DNA of 64,000 nt. Origin: Paractinoplanes bogorensis. Its GTDB lineage: Bacteria; Actinomycetota; Actinomycetes; Mycobacteriales; Micromonosporaceae. The stretch spans positions 1 to 64,000 of the forward strand of contig NZ_JAHKKG010000007.1 in the NCBI RefSeq assembly GCF_018829635.1, read 5' to 3'. The translations under genes and the position numbers were made by a program. Below are positions 26,863 to 35,485 of the stretch, piece after piece (position 1 is the first letter of the stretch; each line of letters opens with the position of its first letter). The notes beneath the pieces are model-generated. The model was not told the origin of the DNA, ran no database searches, and saw nothing but the letters and a program-made list of their open reading frames with translations.

Positions 26863-28566
26863 ATGAATCACGCTTCTGACCCGCATCACCCGCACCAACG
26901 ACGCCCCTTGGCCGACCACGACACCAGTTTGCTGGACGTACCAGCCGGCACACCGTCGCAAGGCTCTGCACATTCCGAGACGATCTATCTTCCGCAACCG
27001 CCCAGCGAGGTCGAGAAGTTCGCCTATTTCGGCCGGCAGAATCGATGGCTGTTCGCGTTTCTCTTCCTGGCGTTCGCCGGAGTGCAGTACGGTCTCGCGC
27101 GGCTCGCACTCCACACCTGGTGGACGAACCTGCTGTATGTGCTCATGGCCATTCAGATCGCGGCCGTACTCATCAGTCTGCGGTCGTCCACGCGGCGGCG
27201 CCGCCTCGATCTGAACGAGCACCAGGACCTGGTGGCGAACTGGTCGCCACCGCACTACCCGTCGATCGACGTGTTCCTGCCGTCGGCCGGTGAGGATCTT
27301 CGCATCCTGGAGAACACGTACCGCCACGTTCAAGCGATGGTGTGGCCGGGGTGGAAGCGCGTCCTGGTCCTGGACGACTCCGATCGCGAGCAGGTCGAGG
27401 AACTGGCCGCACAGTACGGATTCGAGTATCTGGTCCGGCCGGACCGCGGACACCTCAAGAAAGCCGGCAACCTCGCCTATGGCTTCGCGCACTCCGACGG
27501 CGACCTGATCCACATCTTCGACGCCGACTTCGCTCCCCGGCCGGACATGAGCATGGAGATGGTGCCGTATTTCGACGACCCGCGCGTCGCCATCGTGCAG
27601 TCACCACAGTTCTTCGACGTCGTCACGCCCGGCTTCAACTGGCTGAAGCGTGCGGCCGGCGCGACCCAGGAACTGTTCTACCGCTGGGTGCAGCCGGCTC
27701 GCGACAGCGTGAACGCCGCCATCTGCGTCGGCACGAACGCGATCTACCGTCGAGCGGCGCTCGAGGCCAGCGGCGGGTTCGCTCAGATCGGTCATTCGGA
27801 GGACGTTCACACCGGCGTCAAGCTCACCAAGCATGGCTACTACGTGCGATATGTGCCGGTGAATCTCGCCAAAGGTGAGTGCCCGCAGGAGTTCGACCCG
27901 TTCGCCAACCAGCAGTACCGATGGTGCACCGGGTCGATGTCCCTCCTCGGTGACATGTCATTCCACCGTTCGAAGGCGATCAGCCGCGCGCAGAAGGCAT
28001 GCTTCTGGACCGGTTTCCTCTACTACATCACGACCGCTTTGGCCGTGTTCACCAGCCCACTTCCCGGGTTGCTGATGGTCTGGTTCTTTCCCGAGTACGT
28101 CAAGCCCATGAACTACGTACCGCTGCTCGGCACCCTGGCGGTGTGGTCGGTCGTCATGCCACGCATCACCGACGAACGCTGGACACTCATTGTTGTCCGG
28201 CTGCAATTGCTGATCGGGTACTGCCACGCCGTCGCATTGTTCGACGTACTCCGTGGGCGGACCGCAGCCTGGGTGGCTACCGGAGCCGCGAAGAACACTC
28301 CGACCGGCCGCCGAGTGCTCCGCCTCGTGCGAGTGTGGTCCACCTTCACACTCACGGCTCTGTGGACCGGAATCGCCATCGGGCTGTACCGCTACGGTCT
28401 GGCGAACTTCTGGGCTTCGCTGCTGATGGGAATTCCCGGCCTCTACTTCACTGTGCCGTTGATGCTCGGCCCGCACGGCCTGCGCGCGCCGAAGCTTGTC
28501 CGGCGCCGAATCCAACGGCAGCGGGCCGAGACCTCCCTGCCCGTAGCGGTCGGTGACGATCGTTGA
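26863..28566 (+). CDS. cellulose-synthase-like family 2 glycosyltransferase
   Basis: The protein has 567 residues. Two membrane helices (about 62-105) are followed by a cytosolic GT-A domain and four or five C-terminal helices. VLVLDDSD, HIFDADFAPR, HSEDVHTGVKL and QQYRWCTGSMSL are the D, DxD, TED-like and QxxRW motifs of processive beta-glycan synthases. No PilZ domain follows, unlike BcsA. It should polymerise and export a polysaccharide. The ATG has GAAAG upstream. It starts a two-gene unit with the GT39-like gene. Confidence 0.88.
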   Translation: MNHASDPHHPHQRRPLADHDTSLLDVPAGTPSQGSAHSETIYLPQPPSEVEKFAYFGRQNRWLFAFLFLAFAGVQYGLARLALHTWWTNLLYVLMAIQIAAVLISLRSSTRRRRLDLNEHQDLVANWSPPHYPSIDVFLPSAGEDLRILENTYRHVQAMVWPGWKRVLVLDDSDREQVEELAAQYGFEYLVRPDRGHLKKAGNLAYGFAHSDGDLIHIFDADFAPRPDMSMEMVPYFDDPRVAIVQSPQFFDVVTPGFNWLKRAAGATQELFYRWVQPARDSVNAAICVGTNAIYRRAALEASGGFAQIGHSEDVHTGVKLTKHGYYVRYVPVNLAKGECPQEFDPFANQQYRWCTGSMSLLGDMSFHRSKAISRAQKACFWTGFLYYITTALAVFTSPLPGLLMVWFFPEYVKPMNYVPLLGTLAVWSVVMPRITDERWTLIVVRLQLLIGYCHAVALFDVLRGRTAAWVATGAAKNTPTGRRVLRLVRVWSTFTLTALWTGIAIGLYRYGLANFWASLLMGIPGLYFTVPLMLGPHGLRAPKLVRRRIQRQRAETSLPVAVGDDR

Positions 28567-28636
28567 GGCGCCCCCGAACATCCTTGCCCACCGGCCGATG
28601 CAGACCAATGCACGAACTCGTTCGGGAGACCTCTCG

Positions 28637-30190
28637 ATGAACTCAGACACCATCACTCAGCCCCTGACGGCAGCCACGACTCACGCACCTCGTTCCATGC
28701 CGCGCACCACGCTGACGGTCCAGAATCCGCCGCCGGCCGCCCGGGTCCTGTCCAGCGCCGTAGCCGCGATCCTGGTCGTCGCGGCTTCCCTGCCGGGGCT
28801 GAATCGTCAGCTCTGGCAGGACGAGTACGCCACCTGGTGGGCGGCGAATCTTCCCCTGTCCCAATTACGCACGCTCACCGACAACATCGACTTCGCGATC
28901 CTGCCCTACTACCTGCTCATGCATTTCTGGGTCGGCTTGTTCGGTGACTCACCGCAGGCCCTGCGAGCACCCTCCATCATCGCCATGGCGGTCGCGGCCA
29001 TCCTCGTTTCCCAGCTGGCCACCAAACTGTTCGGCGGTGTCATCGGACTGACCGCCGGAGTTCTGTTCGCGATTCTGCCGGCCGTCGGCCGCTACACCCA
29101 GGAAGCCCGGCCCTACGCCATCGCCACCGCCGCGGCTGTCCTCGCGAGTCTCCTGCTGGTGCGTGCCGTGGAGAGGCCGACCTTCTGGCGATGGGCGGCA
29201 TACGCTCCTACGCTGATCCTGCTGGGCGCCGCCCACCTGGTGGCGATGACTCTGCTCATCGCTCATCTGATCGCCGTCGTTCAAGCCGCTCGGCGCCGAG
29301 GTTCTCTTCGCCTCATCATCCAGTGGGCGATCACGGTCGCCGTCGCCGTCGCCCCGGTGGTGCCGATCGTCGTGATCAGCCAGCATCAATCCGCACAGAT
29401 CGCCTGGAACGTGTTCTCCGAGGGCCAGCTCGTCGCCATGCCGGCGAACCTCTTCCGCTCCGGCATTCTCGCCTGCGTGATCCTCGCATTCGGGGCGATC
29501 ACCGTGGCCGCTCCACGACCCGGCCGGGGCCGGCACCTACCCCTCCTGATCGTCTGGGCCGTCGTCCCGTTCCTGCTGACCCTCGCGACCACCTCTTGGC
29601 TGCACATGTTCCTGTCCCGGTACCTGCTGTTCACGGTGCCGGCCTTCGTGATCCTGGCCGCGGTCGGATTGTGCGACATGCTGCGTTCGGAGCACGGCAC
29701 GATCACCCGCATCGGCGTTGCCGTTCTCGTGATCCCGGTCCTTGCCCTCTTCAGCCTGCACGATCAGCATTCCGTTCGGGCCAACCCGGTCAAGGGCCAG
29801 CCTGACTATCGCCAAGCGGCCGCCACGGTCACGAGCCTGCTCCGGCCGGGGGACGGAATCACCTACATCGGGCCGACCCAGCCGCGGACGGCCTTCAGTT
29901 ACCAGATGCGCCGGCAGTCGGCACGGCCCCGCGACCTCTTCCTGCAGAACCCGCCTCCGGTTGCCGGCGGTTGGTTCTCGGGCCGGGAGTGCGACTACGA
30001 GTCTCGCTGCCTCGGCGCCACCCGTCGGCTCTGGGTTGTCTCCACTATCGACAGCGGTGACCCCTACCAGGCCATGCGTCCCGCACGCGCGAGACTTCTC
30101 CAAGCGCACTTCCGTGTCGCCCGGAAGCAACAGCTGACAAACGTGTGGGTCTTCCTGTTGACCCGGAGCCGAGCGACGGTAGTCGCGTAG
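28637..30190 (+). CDS. GT39/ArnT-like polytopic glycosyltransferase
   Basis: The protein has 517 residues and about ten membrane helices. LNRQLWQDEYATWW places the Asp-Glu pair in the first periplasmic loop, as in lipid-linked-sugar-using GT-C enzymes (PMT/ArnT/DUF2723 relatives). A soluble C-terminal domain contains RQAAATVTSLLRPGDGITYIG. It may decorate the polymer made by the adjacent synthase. ATG 28637 with GGGAG 8 nt upstream is used; a GTG at 28553 overlapping the synthase gene would add 28 residues. Confidence 0.82.
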   Translation: MNSDTITQPLTAATTHAPRSMPRTTLTVQNPPPAARVLSSAVAAILVVAASLPGLNRQLWQDEYATWWAANLPLSQLRTLTDNIDFAILPYYLLMHFWVGLFGDSPQALRAPSIIAMAVAAILVSQLATKLFGGVIGLTAGVLFAILPAVGRYTQEARPYAIATAAAVLASLLLVRAVERPTFWRWAAYAPTLILLGAAHLVAMTLLIAHLIAVVQAARRRGSLRLIIQWAITVAVAVAPVVPIVVISQHQSAQIAWNVFSEGQLVAMPANLFRSGILACVILAFGAITVAAPRPGRGRHLPLLIVWAVVPFLLTLATTSWLHMFLSRYLLFTVPAFVILAAVGLCDMLRSEHGTITRIGVAVLVIPVLALFSLHDQHSVRANPVKGQPDYRQAAATVTSLLRPGDGITYIGPTQPRTAFSYQMRRQSARPRDLFLQNPPPVAGGWFSGRECDYESRCLGATRRLWVVSTIDSGDPYQAMRPARARLLQAHFRVARKQQLTNVWVFLLTRSRATVVA

Positions 30191-30203
30191 GAAAGTTCGA
30201 GGT

Positions 30204-30239
30204 CCGACGGTGACCCGCGTACTCGCAGGTCACCGTCGG
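30204..30239. terminator. bidirectional terminator between convergent genes
   Basis: CCGACGGTGACC (30204-30215) pairs perfectly with 30228-30239. It separates the GT39-like gene (+) from the betaine-binding protein gene (-). Confidence 0.8.
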
Positions 30240-30252
30240 TGCCGGTGGTTGC

Positions 30253-31203
30253 TCAGCCGAGGAGGTTCTGGTCCTCGAGCCACTTCTTGGCGACCGTCTC
30301 GGGGCGTTGGCCGTCGACTGAGACCTGCTTGTTGAGTTCGGTCATGGCGTCCTGGGAGAGGGCGGCCGAGATCGGGTCGAAGATCTTCTTCAGGTCTTCG
30401 GCGTGGGCGTCGTAGTACTCCGAGCGGAACACCGGCGACGCGTTGTAGAGGGGGAAGAACTTCTTGTCGTCCTCGAGGACGACCAGGTCGAGGGCCTTGA
30501 TCCGGCCGTCGGTGGTGAAGACCTCGCCGAAGTTGCACGGGTCCTGCTTGTCCGTCGACGTGTAGACGATGCCGGTGTCGAGGACCGTCACGTTCGGGCC
30601 GGGCAGTTGGAAGCCGTACTTCTTCTGCAGACCGGGCAGGCCGTCGTCGCGGGTGGAGAACTCGCTCTCGACGCACATGGTGGCGTCGCCCGGCTTGGAC
30701 GCGGCCAGGGTGCCCAGGTCACTCACGGTCTTGGGGCTGCCCAGCTTGGCCGCCGCCTTGGAGCTGTAGGCGATCCCGTACGTGTTGTTGAACTTCGCCG
30801 CGTCCATCCAGACCAGCTTGTTCTCCTTGAGGTCGCGCTCGGCCACCTTCTGCCACTGCTCGGCGGAGTCGGTGATCGGCGTCGTCTCCTTGAAGAAGCT
30901 GATCCACGCCGTGCCGGTGTACTCCCAGTACACGTCGACGTTGCCCGAGGTCAGCGCGGCCCGCGCGGCGTTGGTGCCGCCCAGGTTGGTCTGGTCGGTG
31001 ACCTTGGCGCCGCCGTGCTCGAGGGCCAGCTTGGTGATCTGGCCGAGCACCAGCTGCTCGTCGAAGTCCTTGGAGCCGACGATGACCGAGGTGCCCGCGA
31101 GGGGTCCGTCCGAGTTGCTGCCGCCGTCGCCGCCGCAGGCCGCGGAGGCAAGCAGCAGGCTGAGAGCGGTGGCGGTGACCGTGATCTTTTTACCGAAATT
31201 CAT
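30253..31203 (-). CDS. glycine betaine/choline ABC importer, substrate-binding lipoprotein
   Basis: The protein has 316 residues. A lipobox LLLASAAC with Cys23 anchors it to the membrane. The mature domain is of the OpuAC/ProX type: VIVGSKDFDEQLVLGQI at the N-terminus, VDVYWEYTGTAWISFF and FGEVFTTDGRI carry the usual ligand-pocket aromatics. It should bind betaine, choline or a related osmolyte outside the cell. It is the last gene of the four-gene operon, with AAAGGGAAC as ribosome site and 9 nt from the permease. Confidence 0.9.
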   Translation of the reverse strand: MNFGKKITVTATALSLLLASAACGGDGGSNSDGPLAGTSVIVGSKDFDEQLVLGQITKLALEHGGAKVTDQTNLGGTNAARAALTSGNVDVYWEYTGTAWISFFKETTPITDSAEQWQKVAERDLKENKLVWMDAAKFNNTYGIAYSSKAAAKLGSPKTVSDLGTLAASKPGDATMCVESEFSTRDDGLPGLQKKYGFQLPGPNVTVLDTGIVYTSTDKQDPCNFGEVFTTDGRIKALDLVVLEDDKKFFPLYNASPVFRSEYYDAHAEDLKKIFDPISAALSQDAMTELNKQVSVDGQRPETVAKKWLEDQNLLG

Positions 31204-31212
31204 AGTTCCCTT

Positions 31213-31974
31213 TCAGAGGCCACGGGGGGTGAGGAGTTCCTCCACCACGCCGGCCAGGTAGTCGACCAGCAGCGCGAGGCCCGAGGCCATCACCGCGCCG
31301 ACGATCAGGACCGGTGTGCGGTCCAGCTGGATGCCTTGGAAGATGACGTATCCGAGCGCCTGGACACCGAAAAAGGTGGACAGCGTCGCGGTGCCGATGT
31401 TGATGATCAGGGCCGTGCGGACGCCGGCCAGGATCACCGGGACGGCCAGCGGCAGCTCGACGCGGGTCAGGGTCTGCCAGGCGGACATGCCCATGCCGCG
31501 CGCGGACTTCACCAGCGTCTGGTCGACCTGCTGCAGACCGACCATGGTGTTGCGCAGGATCGGCAGCGCCGAGTACGCCACCAGGCCGAACACGATCGAC
31601 TTGAAGCCGACCCCGGCCAGCAGCACGACCAGGGTGATCAGGCCCAGTGACGGGATGGCCTGGCCGAGGTTGCCCAGAATCAGCACGACCGGTGCGACGA
31701 AGCGGGCGCCGCGCCGGGTGGCCAGGATGCCCAGCGGCACCGCGATGGCGATCACGACGAGGGTCGACAGCCCGGCCAGTTGCAGGTGCTCGATCACCCG
31801 GTCGGTGAGCCCGGGTGCGTTGAGGACGCGTCGCTCGATGGTGTCGAGCTCCTGCGTGGACACGTACGCGTAAAGGGAAATCCCGACGACGGCCAGTAAG
31901 AGCGGCATGCCGAGCCAGCGCAGCACCCGGCGGCGGCTGTGCTCGACCGGCGCCGCCATCACGTCGACGGCCAT
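31213..31974 (-). CDS. betaine/choline ABC importer, permease 2
   Basis: The protein has 253 residues with about six membrane helices and the ABC permease EAA loop VDQTLVKSARGMGMSAWQTL. It is closely similar in layout to the permease at 33125 (shared ARGMGM and PILRNTMVGL), so the transporter is probably a heterodimer. The ATG overlaps the ATPase stop by 4 nt. Confidence 0.9.
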   Translation of the reverse strand: MAVDVMAAPVEHSRRRVLRWLGMPLLLAVVGISLYAYVSTQELDTIERRVLNAPGLTDRVIEHLQLAGLSTLVVIAIAVPLGILATRRGARFVAPVVLILGNLGQAIPSLGLITLVVLLAGVGFKSIVFGLVAYSALPILRNTMVGLQQVDQTLVKSARGMGMSAWQTLTRVELPLAVPVILAGVRTALIINIGTATLSTFFGVQALGYVIFQGIQLDRTPVLIVGAVMASGLALLVDYLAGVVEELLTPRGL

Positions 31975-33128
31975 CAGCTCGGCACCTTCGCGGCTCGGTA
32001 GAAGTCCCGCTCGGACCGGGCCGCCACCATGACCGTCTCGAAGTCGAGCAGGCCCTGGAACGCTCCGCTGCGGTCTATGACGACGGCGACCCCCGAGTTG
32101 GAGGTGAGCATCGCGTTGAGCGCCTCGGACAGCGTCGAGGTCGACTCGACCACAGCGCCCACCGGCTCACCCGCTTTGAACAAGTCAGTCGAAGAGAGGT
32201 CGCCGGCATCGACCCAGCGCTGCGGCCGGCCGTCCGCGTCGAGCAGCAGCAGCGCGGCCCGCTCGGACGCCCGCAGGCGCTCGCGAGCCTGTTCGGCATC
32301 GCCGTCGATCCGCGCCGTCACACACCCCGTGTCCAGCTCGACCGAGCTCACCTGGCTCAGGTGCAGCCGCTTGAGCGACGCCCCGGCCCCGATGAAGTCG
32401 GCCACGTACGGGCTGGCCGGACTGGCCAGGATGTTGGCCGGGGTGTCGTACTGGGCGATCTGTGAGCGCTCGCCGAGGATGGCGATCCGGTCGCCCAGCT
32501 TGATCGCCTCGTCGATGTCGTGCGTGACGAAGACGATCGTCTTCTGCACCTGCTGCTGCAGGCGGAGGAACTCGTTCTGCAGGCGGTCGCGGGTGATCGG
32601 GTCGATCGCGCCGAACGGCTCGTCCATGAGCATGACGGGCGGGTCGGCGGCCATCGCGCGGGCTACGCCGATGCGCTGACGCTGCCCGCCGGACAGCTGC
32701 TTGGGGTAGCGCCCACGGAACTCCGACGGGTCCATCCCGACCATGTCGAGCAGCTCGTCGACGCGGTCGCCGATCTTCTTCTTGTCCCAGCCGAGCAGCT
32801 TGGGCACGGTGGCGATGTTCTCGGCCACGGTGAAGTGCGGGAACAGGCCGATCTGCTGGATCACGTAGCCGATGCGGCGGCGCAGCGAGTCCGGGTCGGC
32901 CCGGGTGACGTCGTCGCCGTCGAGATAGATGCGCCCCGACGTCGGCTCGATCAGCCGGTTGATCAGCTCCATCGTGGTCGTCTTGCCGCAGCCGGACGGG
33001 CCGACCAGGACGATGATCTCGCCGCGGGGCATGTCCATCGACACCCGGTCGACCGCCGGGTGGGGCTGGCCACGGTAGGTCTTCGTCAGCTCGTCGAGCC
33101 GGATCATCGGTGTGGCCTGCGAAGTCAT
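31974..33128 (-). CDS. betaine/choline ABC importer, ATPase with C-terminal CBS region
   Basis: The protein has 384 residues. Walker A GPSGCGKTTT, signature LSGGQRQRIGVARA and Walker B VMLMDEPFGAIDP are complete. The last 130 residues carry a CBS-like tandem (AMLTSNSGVAVVIDRSG), which in OpuA/ProV senses ionic strength. The ATG at 33128 has AGGGGA 6 nt upstream and overlaps the permease stop (ATGA). It powers uptake of an osmoprotectant. Confidence 0.93.
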   Translation of the reverse strand: MTSQATPMIRLDELTKTYRGQPHPAVDRVSMDMPRGEIIVLVGPSGCGKTTTMELINRLIEPTSGRIYLDGDDVTRADPDSLRRRIGYVIQQIGLFPHFTVAENIATVPKLLGWDKKKIGDRVDELLDMVGMDPSEFRGRYPKQLSGGQRQRIGVARAMAADPPVMLMDEPFGAIDPITRDRLQNEFLRLQQQVQKTIVFVTHDIDEAIKLGDRIAILGERSQIAQYDTPANILASPASPYVADFIGAGASLKRLHLSQVSSVELDTGCVTARIDGDAEQARERLRASERAALLLLDADGRPQRWVDAGDLSSTDLFKAGEPVGAVVESTSTLSEALNAMLTSNSGVAVVIDRSGAFQGLLDFETVMVAARSERDFYRAAKVPS

Positions 33129-33769
33129 CTGATTCCCCTGGCGGTGGTGAGGCGGCGCAACGCGATGAAGAAGGCGTCGAAGAGCAGCGCCACCACGACG
33201 ATCCCGAGCGTGCCGCCGAGAACAAGATTGAGAGCGAACGGGCTGCCCAGCGAGCGCAGCCCGCGGAAGATCTCGTTGCCCAGGCCGGGCCCGTTGACCA
33301 GGGCGGCGATGGCCGCGATGCCGACCACGACCTGGGTCGAGACGCGCACCCCGGTCAGCACGACAGGCCAGGCCAGTGGCAGTTCGATGCGCAGGAAGCG
33401 GCGCCACGACCCCATGCCCATGCCGCGGGCCGCTCGCAGCACGCTCTGGTCGACCGACCCGAGGCCGACGACGGTGTTGCGGACGATCGGCAGCAGTGCG
33501 TACAGCACCAGCGCGACCACGGCGGGCGGTGTGCCCAGGCCCAGCAGCGGGATGAACATCGCGAAGAGCGCCAGGGAGGGGATCGTCAGCAGCGTGGCGG
33601 ACACGGCGAGGATCGGCGGGCGCAGCCGCGGGGAGCGATGGGCCAGCACCCCGAGGGCGCAGCCGAGGACGAGGGCGATGCCGACCGAGATGCCGACGAC
33701 CACGATGTGGTCAAGGGCCTCTTGCGACAATGGTTCTGCGTTATCCACTAGATATTCGTAAAAATCCAT
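33125..33769 (-). CDS. betaine/choline ABC importer, permease 1
   Basis: The protein has 214 residues and about five membrane helices, with the coupling loop VDQSVLRAARGMGMGSWRRF. It is the first gene of the operon 33769-30253. The ATG at 33769 follows GAAGAAAG; the frame extends 8 codons further but starts less well. Confidence 0.88.
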   Translation of the reverse strand: MDFYEYLVDNAEPLSQEALDHIVVVGISVGIALVLGCALGVLAHRSPRLRPPILAVSATLLTIPSLALFAMFIPLLGLGTPPAVVALVLYALLPIVRNTVVGLGSVDQSVLRAARGMGMGSWRRFLRIELPLAWPVVLTGVRVSTQVVVGIAAIAALVNGPGLGNEIFRGLRSLGSPFALNLVLGGTLGIVVVALLFDAFFIALRRLTTARGIR

Positions 33770-34278
33770 AGGCTTTCTTCGGGTCGGGAACACATTAATG
33801 GCGCACGACCTCAGCCGTGCGCCAGCGATTCAGTAATCGACCTCGACGATAAGGCCGGTCGGGTAAGCGCACCAACCGTAGGCCAAGATCCAGTCAATCT
33901 CCATGACATTCCCGTGACAGTTCCATGGTGATTTGACAATGACTAAACTGGATGCTTAGATGCCGCCCCGCCCTAGTCAGAGGCTTTTCCCGTACGCTCG
34001 TGGCGGCCAACTCATGCCAATTGCATAGGAGTTGACGGGTCGGCGATCGGGCCCCGTCCGTACATTCAGGACGCCATTCTGGTCCATGCCGGCGAACCCT
34101 GTCGAGGCACCGTTCCGGGAGGTCAGAGCGGCGAATCAGGGGTGCGGTTCATCGCGCGCTCGAGGCGCTGGCGTAGAGTGAGCGCGGTTCACTTCACTGC
34201 GTGACGCAGGCCGCGATCGTTAACCCGGCGAGCCCGCGAGCCCGCGAGCCGTCCGCGACCGCGGAGAAGAGGAGCACA
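33770..34278. other. 509-bp intergenic region between the ABC operon and the DivIVA gene
   Basis: It carries a hairpin GGCGCAC-N10-GTGCGCC near 33798-33824, an AT-rich stretch (33890-33965) and a TAGAGT box at 34174-34179 about 100 nt before the DivIVA start. I find no protein gene. The length would allow a small RNA or long leader for either gene, but nothing here matches an RNA family I recognise. Confidence 0.45.
33933..33961 (+). promoter_or_regulatory. SigA-like promoter TTGACA-N17-TTAGAT
   Basis: The -35 box TTGACA at 33933-33938 and the -10-like TTAGAT at 33956-33961 have 17-bp spacing. It points to the plus strand, with no gene for 310 bp. Confidence 0.5.
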
Positions 34279-34950
34279 GTGCAGCTCACACCGGCCGACA
34301 TCCACAACATCGTCTTCGGCAAGCCCCCGATCGGCAAGCGGGGCTACGACGAGGAGGAGGTCGACGCCCTCCTCGACGAGGCCGGCCAGGAGATGATCCG
34401 GCTGCTGGAGGAAAACGCGTCCCTGCGCCGCCAGGCCGACACCGCTCCGGCCGATGACCGGGGCCTCCGCGACGACCGTGGCGTCCGCGACGAGCTGGCC
34501 GCGGCCGGCGCCGAGCTCGACCGGGCCCGCCGGGCCTGCGACGTCGCCGAGCGCACCGCCGAACAGACCCGCGACCAGCTGAACGAGGCCCGCCGCAGCG
34601 CCGCCCCCAAGGCACCGACCCCGGGCATGGACGTCGAACGTGTCCTGGCGATGGCCCAGCGCACCGCCGACGATCACATGCGCGACGCCCAGGAGCAGTC
34701 GTCGTCGCTGCTGTCCGAGGCCCGCGAGCGCTCCGACCGGGTGATGCGCGAGGCCCGGACGAACGCGTCCGCCGTCGAGGACAAGGCCCGCCGGCATCAC
34801 GACGAGTCGCTGGCCGACATCCAGACCGGGCGGCGCCGCGTCGTCGAGGAGATCGAGGGCCTCGAACTCATGGCCGGGCAATATCGCGACGCGCTGGTCG
34901 GCCATATCGCCCGGCAGGAACAGTTGCTGGCCGGTTCGCCCGACGAGTGA
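34279..34950 (+). CDS. DivIVA/Wag31-like coiled-coil protein
   Basis: The protein has 223 residues. [34 protein letters not shown] is replaced here in short form: the segment 3-36 holds the Wag31 lipid-binding start ([17 protein letters not shown]). Coiled-coil regions follow (about 40-75 and 135-215) with an Ala-rich middle. Wag31 organises polar growth in actinomycetes; this copy could be a paralogue because it is outside the usual division cluster. The GTG at 34279 has AGAGGAG 4-5 nt upstream and starts exactly at the family's N-terminus. Confidence 0.87.
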   Translation: MQLTPADIHNIVFGKPPIGKRGYDEEEVDALLDEAGQEMIRLLEENASLRRQADTAPADDRGLRDDRGVRDELAAAGAELDRARRACDVAERTAEQTRDQLNEARRSAAPKAPTPGMDVERVLAMAQRTADDHMRDAQEQSSSLLSEARERSDRVMREARTNASAVEDKARRHHDESLADIQTGRRRVVEEIEGLELMAGQYRDALVGHIARQEQLLAGSPDE

Positions 34951-35457
34951 TCAGGCGGTGGCCCGGCGCGGAAGCTTCCAGTCGGGCCGCGGGAAGTGGC
35001 AGGTGTAGCCGTCCGGGATGCGCTCCAGATAGTCCTGGTGCTCCGGCTCGGCCTCCCAGAACGGTCCGGCCGCGGTCACCTCGGTGACCACCCGGCCCGG
35101 CCACAGCCCCGACGCCTCGACGTCGGCGATCGTGTCCTCGGCGACGCGCTTCTGCTCGTCGGTCTCATAGAAGATCGCCGACCGGTAGCTGGTGCCGATG
35201 TCGTTGCCCTGCCGGTTCAGCGTCGTCGGGTCGTGGATCTGGAAGAAGAACTCGAGCAGATCCCGGTACGACGTCACGGCCGGATCGAAGGTGATCTCGA
35301 TCGCCTCGGCGTGCCCGTCGTGGTTGTAGTACGTCGCGTTCTCGACCCGGCCACCGGTGTAACCGACCCGCGTCGAGATCACCCCGGGCCGCCGGCGGAT
35401 CAGATCCTGCATCCCCCAGAAACAGCCGCCGGCCAGAATCGCCTTCTCGGTCGCCAT
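34951..35457 (-). CDS. msrA: peptide methionine-S-sulfoxide reductase
   Basis: The protein has 168 residues. GGCFWGMQD places the catalytic Cys at residue 12. [22 protein letters not shown] and [19 protein letters not shown] are the further MsrA signatures. It repairs oxidised methionine in the cytosol using thioredoxin. AAGGGGTG lies 7 nt before the ATG. It ends convergently against the DivIVA gene with no gap. Confidence 0.96.
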   Translation of the reverse strand: MATEKAILAGGCFWGMQDLIRRRPGVISTRVGYTGGRVENATYYNHDGHAEAIEITFDPAVTSYRDLLEFFFQIHDPTTLNRQGNDIGTSYRSAIFYETDEQKRVAEDTIADVEASGLWPGRVVTEVTAAGPFWEAEPEHQDYLERIPDGYTCHFPRPDWKLPRRATA

Positions 35458-35485
35458 GTCCGCACACCCCTTCGTCGAGTCGCCC

